Assembly (NCBI GenBank): GCA_000720535.1
Contig: JOAZ01000008.1
Span: 1-64,000 of the forward strand
Reading direction: 5' to 3'
DNA from: Streptomyces halstedii
GTDB taxonomy: Bacteria; Actinomycetota; Actinomycetes; Streptomycetales; Streptomycetaceae
DNA: 64,000 nucleotides
Part shown: piece after piece, positions 1-8,319 of the stretch
How positions within the stretch are numbered: position 1 is the first letter of the stretch
Layout of the letters: each line of letters begins with the position of its first letter
Position numbers and translations under genes: made by a program
The notes under the pieces: generated by a model
What the model was told of the DNA's origin: nothing
Database searches by the model: none
Seen by the model: only the letters and a program-made list of their open reading frames with translations

Positions 1-80
1 ACGTCCAGTACGAGGGCGATCCTCCGCCTTGCGATCGCACGCACCGGACGCCGCGGGCCCCGCCCTCCGGGCGGACGGCG

Positions 81-119
81 CTACTTTCGAAACACGCCCA
101 GGGCCTGTATCGAAAGTAG
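81..119. repeat. Two IS ends back to back (19-bp imperfect inverted repeats)
   Basis: The reverse complement of 81-99 matches 101-119 at 17 of 19 positions (shared core TCGAAAGTAG), and the two copies are separated by one base. The right-hand copy reads into the transposase remnant at 147-544, so it looks like its left terminal repeat. The left-hand copy looks like the outer end of a second, related element lying to the left. The terminal-repeat role is inferred from position and symmetry. Confidence 0.6.
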
Positions 120-146
120 ATCTTGGGCTGTGAATGATCACAGTTC

Positions 147-544
147 ATGGGGCGGGGAGATCTCACGGACGAGCAGTGGGCGGTGCCGGAGCCGTTGTTC
201 CGAAGGGCACAAGGGCGGGTCGGCCGCCCGTCCGGCCCCGGCGGCAGCTCATCGACGGCATACGGTTCCGGATCCGAACTGGTGTTCCGTGGCGGGACGT
301 TCCCGCCGAGTACGGGCCCTGGATTCGGGTCCACGACCTCGTCCGTCGATGGCAGCGGAACGGCACCTGGCACCGCATCCTCACCCGCCTTCAGTCCCTG
401 GCCGACGCGGACGGTGCGATCACGTGGAACGTGGACGTCGACTCCACGGTCTGCGGCGCTCATCAGCATGCGGCCGGAGCCCGCAAGCAGGGTGTCCGCT
501 TCGAGGCCACCGTCCTCATCGCCGTAATCAACGCATGGCTATGA
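147..544 (+). pseudogene. IS5-family transposase remnant (frameshifted, internally or 3' deleted)
   Basis: The translation starts MGRGDLTDEQWAV in one frame. It then continues in another frame with PKGTRAGRPPVRPRRQLIDG, GVPWRDVPAEYGPW, RRWQRNGTWHRIL and VDSTVCGAHQHAAGARKQG. These are hallmarks of the N-terminal half of Streptomyces IS5-type DDE transposases. The frame change falls at about base 198, where one missing base would explain it. After AAGARKQG (to about 493) the family normally runs on for over 100 residues, but here the frame ends after 16 residues (ending IAVINAWL). That tail resembles the C-terminal end of such transposases, so an internal deletion is likely. No right-hand terminal repeat was seen after 544. 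The element cannot be active. Confidence 0.8.
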
Positions 545-585
545 CATCTGTATGGCCTCCTGGGCAGACGAGCCTCCGCGCCCTC

Positions 586-1698
586 TCAGCCGGCGCGCAG
601 GATCCGAAAGCGATCGGGCTCCGCGGGGTCCCGGTCAACGACTTGGATCGGTGTCCAAGCCCATTGCCAAACGCTGATGCCCGTGGTGCGGGAGAACCGG
701 ATCGGCCCGCGGGTGCCGTCGACCACCACGCGCGGCCATGACTCGGCGACGGCTGCCCGGTCCGTGCCGTGGGAACGGAACACCTCGGCGAGGACGGTGA
801 CGGTGTCCCAGCCCTCGAAGGCGACGAAGGAAGGCGCCTCGCCCAGACGCTCGCGGAGCTCCTTCTCGACGCGTTCGCCGAGCGGGCCGAGGACCTCAGG
901 CAGGTAACGCAGAAACGGGATCTCGGCGCCGTCCTCGCCCAGAAGCGCGGCCCATTCGGCAAACTCCGGTTGTCCGGCCGGAGCGCCGATCAGGATCTCC
1001 GCGAGCCGCACGTCATCCCGTACGGCCCTGACGATCGGCACCGCCGGCTCCGGGTGGCCGACCAGCAGGAGCAGCGCCGACGCGCTGTGGTCCACGAGCG
1101 CATCGCACAGGGCCTCGGGGGTGAGCGCGCTCGTGTCGAGTTCGACGACAGTGCCGCCGTGTGGAGCCAGGTGCTCCCGCAGGACGCGGATCCCGGACGC
1201 CCAGTAGACGCTCGGCTGGGTCGCCACGGCGATCCGGCGTCGTCCCTCACCGAGGAGGAAGTCCGCGTAGATCCGCCAGCCACGAGACTGCGCCGGGGCA
1301 AGGCGCGCGACCCACTTCGTCGGCTCCTCGGTGAGCTCGTCAAGCACTGCGGACGAGCAGAGGAACGGCACGCCCAGGGCGTCGGCCCGGCCGGCGGCGG
1401 CGCGGGCGACGACGCTGTGATACTCGCCCGCCACAACAGCCACGCCCAGGGAGGCCAGTTCGTCCATGGCCGCCAAGGCCCGCTCCGGATCGGCCGCGGT
1501 GTCCCGGACCACCAGCTCCAGTGGTCTGCCGTCAATCCCGCCTGTGTCATTGACCTTGTCAACGGCCAGCTCGAACCCTGCGAGCAGGTGTCGCCCCGCC
1601 TCGGCCCAGCCCGGCCGCGTCAAAGGGACGAGTACGCCCACACGGACAGACGACCCCTCTGCGTGCTCCGCTCCGGACGGCGATGGTGGTGTGGTCAT
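586..1698 (-). CDS. Periplasmic-binding-protein-fold protein (branched-chain amino acid/amide type) without signal peptide
   Basis: The 370-residue protein has the type I periplasmic-binding fold of LivJ/AmiC/UrtA-like receptors. An early strand reads VRVGVLVPLTRPGWAEAG, followed by FELAVDKVNDTGGIDGRPLEL and a lobe switch near GEYHSVVARAAAGRADALGVPFL. Family members normally bind small amides or amino acids for an ABC importer. The N-terminus (MTTPPSPSGAEHAEG) has no signal peptide or lipobox, and no permease or ATPase gene is adjacent. A cytoplasmic sensor role, like AmiC, is therefore possible. A GGGAG site sits about 10 bases before the ATG. The gene is monocistronic. The family call is firm; the ligand is unknown. 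Confidence 0.75.
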   Translation of the reverse strand: MTTPPSPSGAEHAEGSSVRVGVLVPLTRPGWAEAGRHLLAGFELAVDKVNDTGGIDGRPLELVVRDTAADPERALAAMDELASLGVAVVAGEYHSVVARAAAGRADALGVPFLCSSAVLDELTEEPTKWVARLAPAQSRGWRIYADFLLGEGRRRIAVATQPSVYWASGIRVLREHLAPHGGTVVELDTSALTPEALCDALVDHSASALLLLVGHPEPAVPIVRAVRDDVRLAEILIGAPAGQPEFAEWAALLGEDGAEIPFLRYLPEVLGPLGERVEKELRERLGEAPSFVAFEGWDTVTVLAEVFRSHGTDRAAVAESWPRVVVDGTRGPIRFSRTTGISVWQWAWTPIQVVDRDPAEPDRFRILRAG

Positions 1699-1957
1699 CG
1701 GTTGACGTCTCCCTTGGGCTGTGCGGTCACGGTCTGCCCGAATCGCACCTGGTCAGGGCCGCCGGTCCGCATTCATCACGTCTCGCCGCAGCAGGAGCGC
1801 CCGGGTGATCACGCTGGTCATTGGATCCGCCACCAGAGCGAATAGTCAACCGACTGTCCGCTCGCCGAGCTGCCGAGCCCAGCACACATCAGCACCACCA
1901 AGCACCTGCACCTCAGCAAGCCACTGCCGGGACAGCCCTTGGCCCGCATGAGCCAAC

Positions 1958-1989
1958 CGCGCCCCCGTCGTGGAGCGGACGGGGGCGCG
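1958..1989 (-). terminator. Rho-independent-like hairpin downstream of 2007-2621
   Basis: Perfect 12-bp arms (1958-1969 and 1978-1989) flank an 8-base loop, just past the stop codon of the leftward gene at 2007. The stem is very GC-rich and lacks a strong U-tract, as is common in Streptomyces. It could also stop read-through towards 1698. Confidence 0.6.
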
Positions 1990-2006
1990 GACCTCGGGGC
2001 GGACGG

Positions 2007-2621
2007 TCAGGCGGGCGAGCCGAGCAGGCCGGGCACCTCCGGAAGGCCGGGCAGCGAGGGCGGGGCGACACGCAGTGTCATGACCGGCAGCAGAGCGGCG
2101 ACCGGGTGCGGGCGGTGTGCGGTGATCCCGGTGGGCGCGGGTGCCAGCGGCACGAGTACGTCGGACGGCGCGAGGCTGCCGCCCGCCGCGTCGTCCCCGG
2201 TGTCCTCGTGCAGCCACAGGGTGAGCATGTAGAGCTCGGGCACCGACAGCAGACGCGCCTGGTAGGGAGTGGTGCTCGACTCCGCCTGCCGGAGGGCGAG
2301 TTCCGTCGACGCGAGGTAGGGACCCTCGAAGAAGTGCGAGAAGGTCCAGCCGTCGGCGGTCAGGACGGTGTCCGCGGCGGCGACGGTGCGCTCACCGCCG
2401 CGGATCAGGAACCGCCAGCCGGCGAGGCGGGTGGACGGTGCCGCGCCGACCGCCGCGATCCGGTCGAGAACATGGACGGGAAGCGGGAGTTCGGGGCTCA
2501 GCGGTCCCTGGACGGACCGGAGGGCGGGTGTGTGTGCTTCGCGGACTGCGGTGGGAGAACCGAGTGCCGCGAGAACGCTGCGCAGTGCGGGCGCGGGGGC
2601 CGGGGAGACAAGCAGCGGCAT
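2007..2621 (-). CDS. Conserved-looking protein of unknown function
   Basis: The predicted protein has 204 residues. I chose the ATG at 2621 (MPLLVSPAP) because GAGAGG lies about 9 bases upstream; an in-frame start at 2660 would add 13 residues but has no clear ribosome site. No motif I recognise is present. The sequence is rich in Pro, Ala and Leu, has no signal peptide or membrane segment, and carries a central aromatic stretch (WTFSHFFEGPYLAS) followed by LSVPELYMLTLWLHED. Third-position GC is typical of coding sequence, and a strong hairpin follows the stop. Neighbours give no functional clue. The gene looks real; the function is unassigned. Confidence 0.6.
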   Translation of the reverse strand: MPLLVSPAPAPALRSVLAALGSPTAVREAHTPALRSVQGPLSPELPLPVHVLDRIAAVGAAPSTRLAGWRFLIRGGERTVAAADTVLTADGWTFSHFFEGPYLASTELALRQAESSTTPYQARLLSVPELYMLTLWLHEDTGDDAAGGSLAPSDVLVPLAPAPTGITAHRPHPVAALLPVMTLRVAPPSLPGLPEVPGLLGSPA

Positions 2622-3113
2622 GGTGGGTCGCCTCTCACTTTCGGAGACACGTTGGTACATGGGCGGGTGCAGACGGCGGTGTCGGCGTGGCGGGGCCAGA
2701 GGAAGGCCGGTGACGGGCGGCCGGGCCGGTGCGTCAACTCTCTGCCCCGTGCGCAGAGTTTATACGACAAATGTTCACACGGTGTTTCGGCTACCCACCC
2801 CGGGCATTGCCCGCAAGGTGGTTTCGAGCCTTGGAATTGCGGTGTTTCTACGGGTTCGGGACGGCTGCCGGTGCGTTCGCCAGGTATCTTCTCCATGCGG
2901 CGGTAGGCTGAAAACCGCCGGTGATTCTCTCGCGTGTGCCGAACCCGGGACCGCATATGCTGCATGCCGCTGGAATGTGCCTGAGGCTTCCCCCACCAGA
3001 CTACTGGGTATCTGGGAGCCGTGGAGGCGTTACGGATCACTTCCTCGGGGCATTATCGATCGTGATAAGAGCGGCCTGTGCCGCGGGCCGCCCACTGGAG
3101 GAGGGACCCTTCG
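2622..3113. promoter_or_regulatory. Divergent intergenic region, AT-richer than surroundings
   Basis: This is about 490 bases between divergent genes. The part from about 2755 to 3070 is clearly less GC-rich than the coding DNA and should hold both promoters. A short dyad, TTATC-N6-GATAA, lies at 3053-3068, 45 bases before the GCS2 gene. I could not place convincing -35/-10 hexamers and found no plausible small ORF with a ribosome site. Confidence 0.4.
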
Positions 3114-4619
3114 ATGGGTGAGAAGGTCGTGGCGGACACCTATGACCTGTCCGATCGGCATGAGTTCCGCCGGAAGCTCACCCGGTGCCTGGAGGGCCTG
3201 GAGCGGCTCCTGGAGGACCGGAGGTTCGACCGGCCCAGAAATCTCATGGGCCTGGAGATCGAGCTGAATCTCGCGGGCTCGGACGGCATGCCGAGGATGC
3301 GGAATGCGGAGGTGCTCCAGCGTATCGCCAGCCGGGATTTCCAGACGGAACTGGGGATGTTCAATCTGGAGGTGAATATTCTTCCGCACCGGCTGAGCGG
3401 CCGGGTATTCGATCAGCTCGCCGAGGAGTTGCGGACCGGTCTCGCATATGCCGACCGCAAAGCCGCCGAGGTGGACGCCGGGATCATGATGATCGGCATC
3501 CTGCCGACGCTCGGCCGCCATGACGTCGTCTCGGCGAACCTGTCGAACGTGGACCGGTACACCCTTCTCAACGACCAAATGGCGGCGGCTCGCGGCGAGG
3601 ATTTCCTCCTGGATATCGAGGGCGTCGAGCGGCTGGTCTCCACCTCCGCATCCATCGCCCCCGAATCGGCCTGCACCTCCGTCCAGTTGCACCTCCAGGT
3701 GACCCCGGACCGCTTCGCCGACGTGTGGAACGCCGCCCAGGCCGTCGCCGCGGTGCAGATCGCCCTCGGCGCCAACTCGCCCTTCCTGTTCGGCAAGGAG
3801 CTGTGGAGGGAGTCCAGGCCGCCGCTGTTCCAGCAGGCCACGGACGTACGGCCGCCGGAGATCAGGAACCAGGGGGTGCGCCCCCGTACCTGGTTCGGGG
3901 AGCGGTGGGTCGGTTCGGCGTACGAGCTCTTCGAGGAGAACGTGCGCTACTACCCGCCGCTGCTGCCGATCTGCGACGAGGAGGACCCGCTCCAGGTGCT
4001 GGCCGAGGGAGGGGTGCCCACCCTGGCCGAACTCGTCCTGCACAACGGCACCATCTACCGGTGGAACCGCCCGGTGTACGGCCTCGCCGACGGCGTCCCC
4101 CATCTGCGGGTGGAGAACAGGGTGCTGCCCGCCGGGCCCACGGTCGTCGACGTGATCGCCAACGCCGCCTTCTACTACGGGCTGGTACGGGCGCTGGCCG
4201 ACGAGTCGCGGCCGGTATGGACCAGGCTGCCCTTCGAGGCCGCCGCCGAGAACTTCGACACCGCGTGCCGCCACGGCATCGACGCCGAGCTGCTGTGGCC
4301 GCGGCCCGGACGTTCGGGCACCGTGGCCACGGTGCCGGCCGTCAAGCTGGTGCGTGACGAACTGCTCCCGCTCGCCGCCGCCGGGCTGGACGCCTGGAAC
4401 ATCGAACCGGCGGACCGGGACCTCTATCTGGGGGTGATCGAGCAGCGCTGCCGGAGCCGGGTCAACGGCGCCTCCTGGCAGGCCGGCACCTACCACCGGG
4501 CCCGGGAGGCGGGGCTCGACCGGAAGGGCGCGCTCGCGGCCACCACCCGGCGCTACGGCGACCTGATGCAGACGGGGGAGCCGGTGCACACCTGGCCGGT
4601 CGGCTTCCCGGCCCGGTGA
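3114..4619 (+). CDS. Glutamate-cysteine ligase family 2 (GCS2)-like protein
   Basis: The protein has 501 residues, starting at the ATG preceded by GGAGGAGGG at 3097-3105. It carries the GCS2-type carboxylate-amine ligase signature: MGLEIELNLAGSDG near residue 43 with acidic metal/ATP ligands, then RNAEVLQRI and TELGMFNLEVNILP. Later it has GANSPFLFG and a substrate-loop region YRWNRPVYG. Family members join glutamate (or similar) to an amine through an acyl-phosphate. Actinobacterial paralogues of this length are often annotated as glutamate-cysteine ligases, but most do not make glutathione and their substrates are unknown. The gene stands alone, divergent from 2007-2621. The family is confident; the exact substrate is not. 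Confidence 0.82.
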   Translation: MGEKVVADTYDLSDRHEFRRKLTRCLEGLERLLEDRRFDRPRNLMGLEIELNLAGSDGMPRMRNAEVLQRIASRDFQTELGMFNLEVNILPHRLSGRVFDQLAEELRTGLAYADRKAAEVDAGIMMIGILPTLGRHDVVSANLSNVDRYTLLNDQMAAARGEDFLLDIEGVERLVSTSASIAPESACTSVQLHLQVTPDRFADVWNAAQAVAAVQIALGANSPFLFGKELWRESRPPLFQQATDVRPPEIRNQGVRPRTWFGERWVGSAYELFEENVRYYPPLLPICDEEDPLQVLAEGGVPTLAELVLHNGTIYRWNRPVYGLADGVPHLRVENRVLPAGPTVVDVIANAAFYYGLVRALADESRPVWTRLPFEAAAENFDTACRHGIDAELLWPRPGRSGTVATVPAVKLVRDELLPLAAAGLDAWNIEPADRDLYLGVIEQRCRSRVNGASWQAGTYHRAREAGLDRKGALAATTRRYGDLMQTGEPVHTWPVGFPAR

Positions 4620-4780
4620 CGGCCTCCGGGGGCTGATTCCGGTGTCCCCGGTGGCGGGGCGGACCACGGGCGTCGGGCAAGCTAGGGGCTGCCCCGCAGG
4701 GGCTACGGGACAGCCCTCGGGGCCGGGTGAGGCATCCGGACGCAACTCTGACGGCGGGTGTACGGGTGGAGGCAAAGCGC

Positions 4781-5560
4781 GTGGCGGGAACCATTGCTCA
4801 CGAGGGGGTTTCGCGGCGGACACTGGGGTCGGAGACCGTGCTGGTGCTGGCCCTCTCGCTCGGGGCCAGCGGGGTGTCCGCGCTCATCAGCTTCATCGGC
4901 TCGCTGACGAAACCGGGCGGCCTGAAGGACCAGGCCGCGACGCTGAACGGTTCGTACGCCCCCGGGCGGCCCTGGCTGGACCTCGCCTGGCAGCTGTTCG
5001 GCATCACCACGGCGCTGGTTCCGGTGGCACTCGTCGCCCACCTGCTGATGCGGGAGGGAGCCGGACTGCGGGCGCTCGGCTTCGACCTGAGCCGCCCCCG
5101 GCCGGACCTCGTGCGCGGGACACTGGTCGCGGCGGGGATCGGGAGTGCCGGGCTGGCCTTCTACCTGGCGGCGCGGGCAGGCGGGTTCAACCTGACGGTG
5201 GTGCCGGAGTCGCTGCCCGAGGTGTGGTGGAAGTTCCCCGTGCTGATCCTCTCGGCGGTGCAGAACTCCGTCCTGGAGGAAGTCATCGTCGTCGGCTACC
5301 TGTTGCGGCGCCTGGGGCAGCTGGGATGGACGCCGATGGCCGCGCTGGTGGCCAGCTCCGTCCTGCGCGGCTCCTACCACCTCTACCAGGGGATCGGCGG
5401 CTTCATCGGCAACATGGTGATGGGCGTGGTCTTCGTACTGCTGTACCGGCGCTGGGGACGCGTCGGCCCGCTGGTCGTCGCCCACGCCCTGCTCGACATC
5501 GGGGCGTTCGTCGGGTACGCGCTGCTCGCCGGGAAGGTGGGCTGGCTGCCCACCCCGTGA
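4781..5560 (+). CDS. CPBP-family intramembrane metalloprotease
   Basis: The protein is multi-pass and carries the three conserved CPBP/Abi motifs. These are the paired glutamates in NSVLEEVIVVGYL, a histidine in RGSYHLYQG, and HALLDIG near the C-terminus. In the family these residues bind zinc within the membrane, as in Rce1-type CAAX proteases, and many bacterial members act in bacteriocin immunity or protein maturation. I chose the GTG at 4781 (259 residues) because GGAGG lies 8 bases upstream; an in-frame GTG at 4727 would give 277 residues. The first glutamate motif lacks the usual Arg four residues on. The stop is 17 bases from the convergent PhzF-like gene. The substrate is unknown. Confidence 0.8.
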   Translation: MAGTIAHEGVSRRTLGSETVLVLALSLGASGVSALISFIGSLTKPGGLKDQAATLNGSYAPGRPWLDLAWQLFGITTALVPVALVAHLLMREGAGLRALGFDLSRPRPDLVRGTLVAAGIGSAGLAFYLAARAGGFNLTVVPESLPEVWWKFPVLILSAVQNSVLEEVIVVGYLLRRLGQLGWTPMAALVASSVLRGSYHLYQGIGGFIGNMVMGVVFVLLYRRWGRVGPLVVAHALLDIGAFVGYALLAGKVGWLPTP

Positions 5561-5577
5561 ACGGCCCGGCCGACGCC

Positions 5578-6399
5578 TCAGAGCCCGGCCAGCAGTTCAC
5601 CCTCGACGACCGTGACCGCGTTCCCGGTCAGCCAGGTGCGCTCGCCCCGCAGCGAGGTGCGCACCAGCCCGGAACGGGCCGACGCCTGAAGGCCGGTGAG
5701 GTCCGCACGGCCGAGCCGCGCCGACCAGAACGGGGCCAGCGCCGTGTGCGCGCTGCCGGTCACCGGGTCCTCGTCGATGCCGACGCGCGGGAAGAAGCCG
5801 CGCGACACGAAGTCGTAGCCGGCGGCCGGATCGGCGGCCACGGCCGTGGCGATGACGCCGCGCCGGGAACAGGAGGCGAGCGCGGGGAAGTCCGGCCGGA
5901 GGGCGCGTACGGCCGCCTCGTCGGCCAGCTCCACCAGGAGGTCGCCGACGTTCTCCCCGGTGTCGTGGACGGAGAGCGGTGACGCGCCGAGCGCCTCCAC
6001 GAGACCGGGCGGCACGGCGACGGGGGTCAGCGGCGCCGTCGGGAAGTCCAGGGTGAGGGTGCCGTCCGGCCGGGCGGTGGTACGCAGGACGCCGGACCGG
6101 CTCGCGAACCGCACCGTGCCGTCCGCGGTCCCCCTGGTGCGCAGCACGTGGGCGGTGGCCAGCGTGGCGTGCCCGCAGAGATCCACCTCGGTGGTGGGCG
6201 TGAACCAGCGCAGCGCCCAGTCGGCCTCACCGCCCGGCGGCAGCGGGTGGGCGAAGGCCGTCTCCGACAGATTGAGCTCGGCGGCGACGCGCTGGAGGCG
6301 GTCGGGGGCGGGGAAGGGGCCGGAGCCCAGGAGCAGGACCCCGGCGGGGTTGCCGGCGAAGGGCCTGTCGGTGAACGCGTCGACGATGCGGATCTTCAT
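5578..6399 (-). CDS. PhzF-family isomerase/epimerase
   Basis: The 273-residue protein matches the PhzF/diaminopimelate-epimerase-like fold across its full length. It has IVDAFTDRPFAGNPAGVLLL at the N-terminus and NLSETAF with the catalytic-type glutamate at about residue 46. FTPTTEVDLCGHATLATAH follows, and DEDPVTGSAHTALAPFW ends the active site in the second lobe. PhzF itself isomerises a dihydro-hydroxyanthranilate in phenazine formation. No other phenazine genes are nearby, so this is probably one of the many uncharacterised PhzF-like cytoplasmic isomerases. It is transcribed divergently from the PadR gene. Confidence 0.85.
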   Translation of the reverse strand: MKIRIVDAFTDRPFAGNPAGVLLLGSGPFPAPDRLQRVAAELNLSETAFAHPLPPGGEADWALRWFTPTTEVDLCGHATLATAHVLRTRGTADGTVRFASRSGVLRTTARPDGTLTLDFPTAPLTPVAVPPGLVEALGASPLSVHDTGENVGDLLVELADEAAVRALRPDFPALASCSRRGVIATAVAADPAAGYDFVSRGFFPRVGIDEDPVTGSAHTALAPFWSARLGRADLTGLQASARSGLVRTSLRGERTWLTGNAVTVVEGELLAGL

Positions 6400-6675
6400 G
6401 GGGCCGACCGTAGGCGGGACGCCGGTGCCGGTCCAAGGCCAATCCCGGATGGTTGGCCTGGAGGGACCTGACCCGGATCCCCCTCGGGCCGCCGCGCGGT
6501 ACCGGCGCCGTGCGGTACCGCCGCCGGGGACCGTGGGGGCGGTGCGGCCTCCGCCCCTTCTCGCCCGTACCCCGCCCGCGTCGCGTACCTCCGGTGGTCC
6601 GGCCGGTCGTCACAGCGTCCGTACCTCGGCGTCGGGGAGTTCTCCCTGCCCTTGCCAGACGATAGCTTCCGATAT

Positions 6676-6705
6676 ATCGTTGAGGCATCGCGACAGATCA
6701 ACGAT
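6676..6705. promoter_or_regulatory. Candidate PadR operator (perfect 8-bp inverted repeat)
   Basis: ATCGTTGA (6676-6683) and TCAACGAT (6698-6705) are perfect inverted repeats with a 14-base spacer. They lie 53-83 bases before the PadR start, in an AT-richer patch beginning GATATATCG. PadR regulators commonly bind such dyads in their own promoter. The assignment is inferred from symmetry and position. Confidence 0.55.
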
Positions 6706-6758
6706 GAACAGATCGACGACAGGAGTCGCGACACGACAACGAAGAGAGGAGCGCAGTC

Positions 6759-7379
6759 ATGCGTTCACATGGACACGACCACGGACATGACCACGGTTAC
6801 GGCCCCGGACCCGGGCGCCGAGGCCCCGGCAGGGGCGAGTTCGAGGGCGGGCGCCCCGCGTTCGGGCCGTTCGGGCCGCCCTTCGGCGGCGGCGGGCCCT
6901 TCGGGGGCGGCGGGCGCGGCCGAGGAGGAGGCCGGGGGAGGGCAAGGCGCGGCGATGTGCGCGCCTCCATCCTCGCGCTGCTCAAGGACCGCTCGATGCA
7001 CGGCTACGAGATGATCCAGGAGATCGGTGACCGCAGCGGCGGGGCGTGGCGGCCCAGCCCGGGTTCCGTCTATCCCACCCTCCAACTGCTGGAGGACGAG
7101 GGGCTCATCGTCAGCGTCAGCGAGGGCGGCAAGAAGCTGTTCACGCTCACCGACGCGGGCCGCACGGAGGCCGAGTCCGGTCCCGAGGCGCCCTGGGAGG
7201 ACGCGGGACGCGGTGTCGACTGGGAGAGCATGAACGAGATCCGGCAGGCCGGCTTCGGTCTGATGGAGGCGTTCGGCCAGGTCTGGAAGACCGGCTCGGC
7301 GGAGCAGCGTCAGAAGGCGCTCGCCGTGATCAACGAGTCCCGCAAGAAGCTGTACCTGATCCTGGCCGACGAGAACTGA
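6759..7379 (+). CDS. PadR-family transcriptional regulator with His/Gly-rich N-terminal tail
   Basis: The protein has 206 residues. Residues 1-65 are a low-complexity tail: MRSHGHDHGHDHGYG (four HD/HG-type repeats), then runs of glycine and arginine. The PadR winged helix follows: DVRASILALLKDRSMHGYEM, then PSPGSVYPTLQLLEDEGLI and the GGKKLFTLTDAGR wing. A C-terminal helical dimerisation region ends the protein. PadR proteins are repressors, often autoregulated and linked to exporters or stress. The histidine tail could bind metal, but this is speculation. A GAGAGGAG ribosome site precedes the ATG. An inverted repeat lies upstream and a strong hairpin downstream, so the gene is monocistronic. 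Confidence 0.88.
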   Translation: MRSHGHDHGHDHGYGPGPGRRGPGRGEFEGGRPAFGPFGPPFGGGGPFGGGGRGRGGGRGRARRGDVRASILALLKDRSMHGYEMIQEIGDRSGGAWRPSPGSVYPTLQLLEDEGLIVSVSEGGKKLFTLTDAGRTEAESGPEAPWEDAGRGVDWESMNEIRQAGFGLMEAFGQVWKTGSAEQRQKALAVINESRKKLYLILADEN

Positions 7380-7400
7380 CCCGTGGGCCGGGGGAGCGGG

Positions 7401-7439
7401 CGGGCAGGGCCCGCGGCAGCGTGCCGCGGGCCCTGCCCG
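7401..7439 (+). terminator. Strong hairpin after the PadR gene
   Basis: Perfect 18-bp arms (7401-7418 and 7422-7439) enclose a 3-base loop, 21 bases after the PadR stop. It is among the strongest stem-loops in the window and a confident intrinsic terminator despite lacking a U-tract. Confidence 0.8.
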
Positions 7440-7562
7440 TGTGTGAGGGTGCGATCTCATCCCGGAGGATGAGGAACCGCCGGTCCCGCCCACCTTTCGC
7501 GGGATGCGCGGATGGGCCGTGCTGGGGACGATTTCGTCTTTCGGCGCTGATGGACTGGAAGG

Positions 7563-8111
7563 GTGCACAACCGGACGCCATGGACACCCGAACAGGCCCC
7601 GCCGAACCCCGCCGATGACGCGGCCCCGCTCACCGACGAGCTGGCCGCGGTGGCGACGGGCGCCCGCAGACGGGCGGTCCGCGACGGCGACCGGCACACC
7701 GACACGGCTCATCTCCTGCACTCCCTCGTGGAGTCCGACCCCGAGGTCCGGGAGGTGTTCGACGGCGGCCACCAACTGGCCAGGGTCCTCGGCTACCTCG
7801 TGCAGCGCAGCATCGGTTACGGCCTGCGCTGGCAGGGAACCCGGGAGGACTCGGGCGCCTTCCCCGCGCTCCGGAAGCCGGGCACGGGCACCGGGGCCTG
7901 GTCGCCCTCGGCCGCGGCCGCGATCGGCCGCGCCGTCCGCACCGCCGCCCAGCGCGGGCGGGCGCGCGCGGGCGGCCTGGATCTGCTCGCCGCGCTGATG
8001 GCCGATCCCCGGTGCCGCGCCGTCGAGGTGCTGGAGCGGGCGGGCGCCGACCCGGCACGGCTCGCCGCGCGCGCGGCCCACCGGCTGACCGGCGCCGACC
8101 GGACCGGGTGA
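7563..8111 (+). CDS. Clp N-terminal (Clp-N) domain protein
   Basis: This 182-residue protein starts at GTG and contains the two helical repeats of the ClpA/ClpC N-terminal domain. One is ARRRAVRDGDRHTDTAHLLHSLV near residue 35; the second is AIGRAVRTAAQRGRARAGGLDLLAALMADP near residue 122. The AAA+ ATPase modules are absent, so it is not an unfoldase. Stand-alone Clp-N proteins are common in Streptomyces and are thought to bind adaptors or substrates. The linker between repeats (about 90-115) is rich in Gly and Pro. It is isolated between a terminator and a repetitive spacer. Confidence 0.75.
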   Translation: MHNRTPWTPEQAPPNPADDAAPLTDELAAVATGARRRAVRDGDRHTDTAHLLHSLVESDPEVREVFDGGHQLARVLGYLVQRSIGYGLRWQGTREDSGAFPALRKPGTGTGAWSPSAAAAIGRAVRTAAQRGRARAGGLDLLAALMADPRCRAVEVLERAGADPARLAARAAHRLTGADRTG

Positions 8112-8319
8112 TCCCGGACCGCCTGGTCGCGCGGACCGTACGATCACAGACCGCGTGATCCCGGATCGCCTGGTCCCGGACCGTGTGATCCCGGACCGCG
8201 CTGGGTCGCGGACCGCGCTGGGTCGCGGACCGCCCGGCCGGGGGCGCCGTGGTCACGGACGTCGCGGCGACAGGCGTGACAGGGGTGACGCTGCTGACGT
8301 CAGCTGCCATGATGTGCCG
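8109..8319. repeat. Degenerate tandem-repeat spacer with an exact 17-bp duplication
   Basis: The spacer between the Clp-N gene and the first DMT exporter is built from variants of a GATCCCGGACCG-type unit, with at least five recognisable copies from 8109 to 8196. It then has an exact tandem duplication of a 17-base unit (8197-8213 and 8214-8230). It may be slippage-prone DNA or a multi-site operator for the next gene. I see no ORF with a ribosome site in it. Confidence 0.6.
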
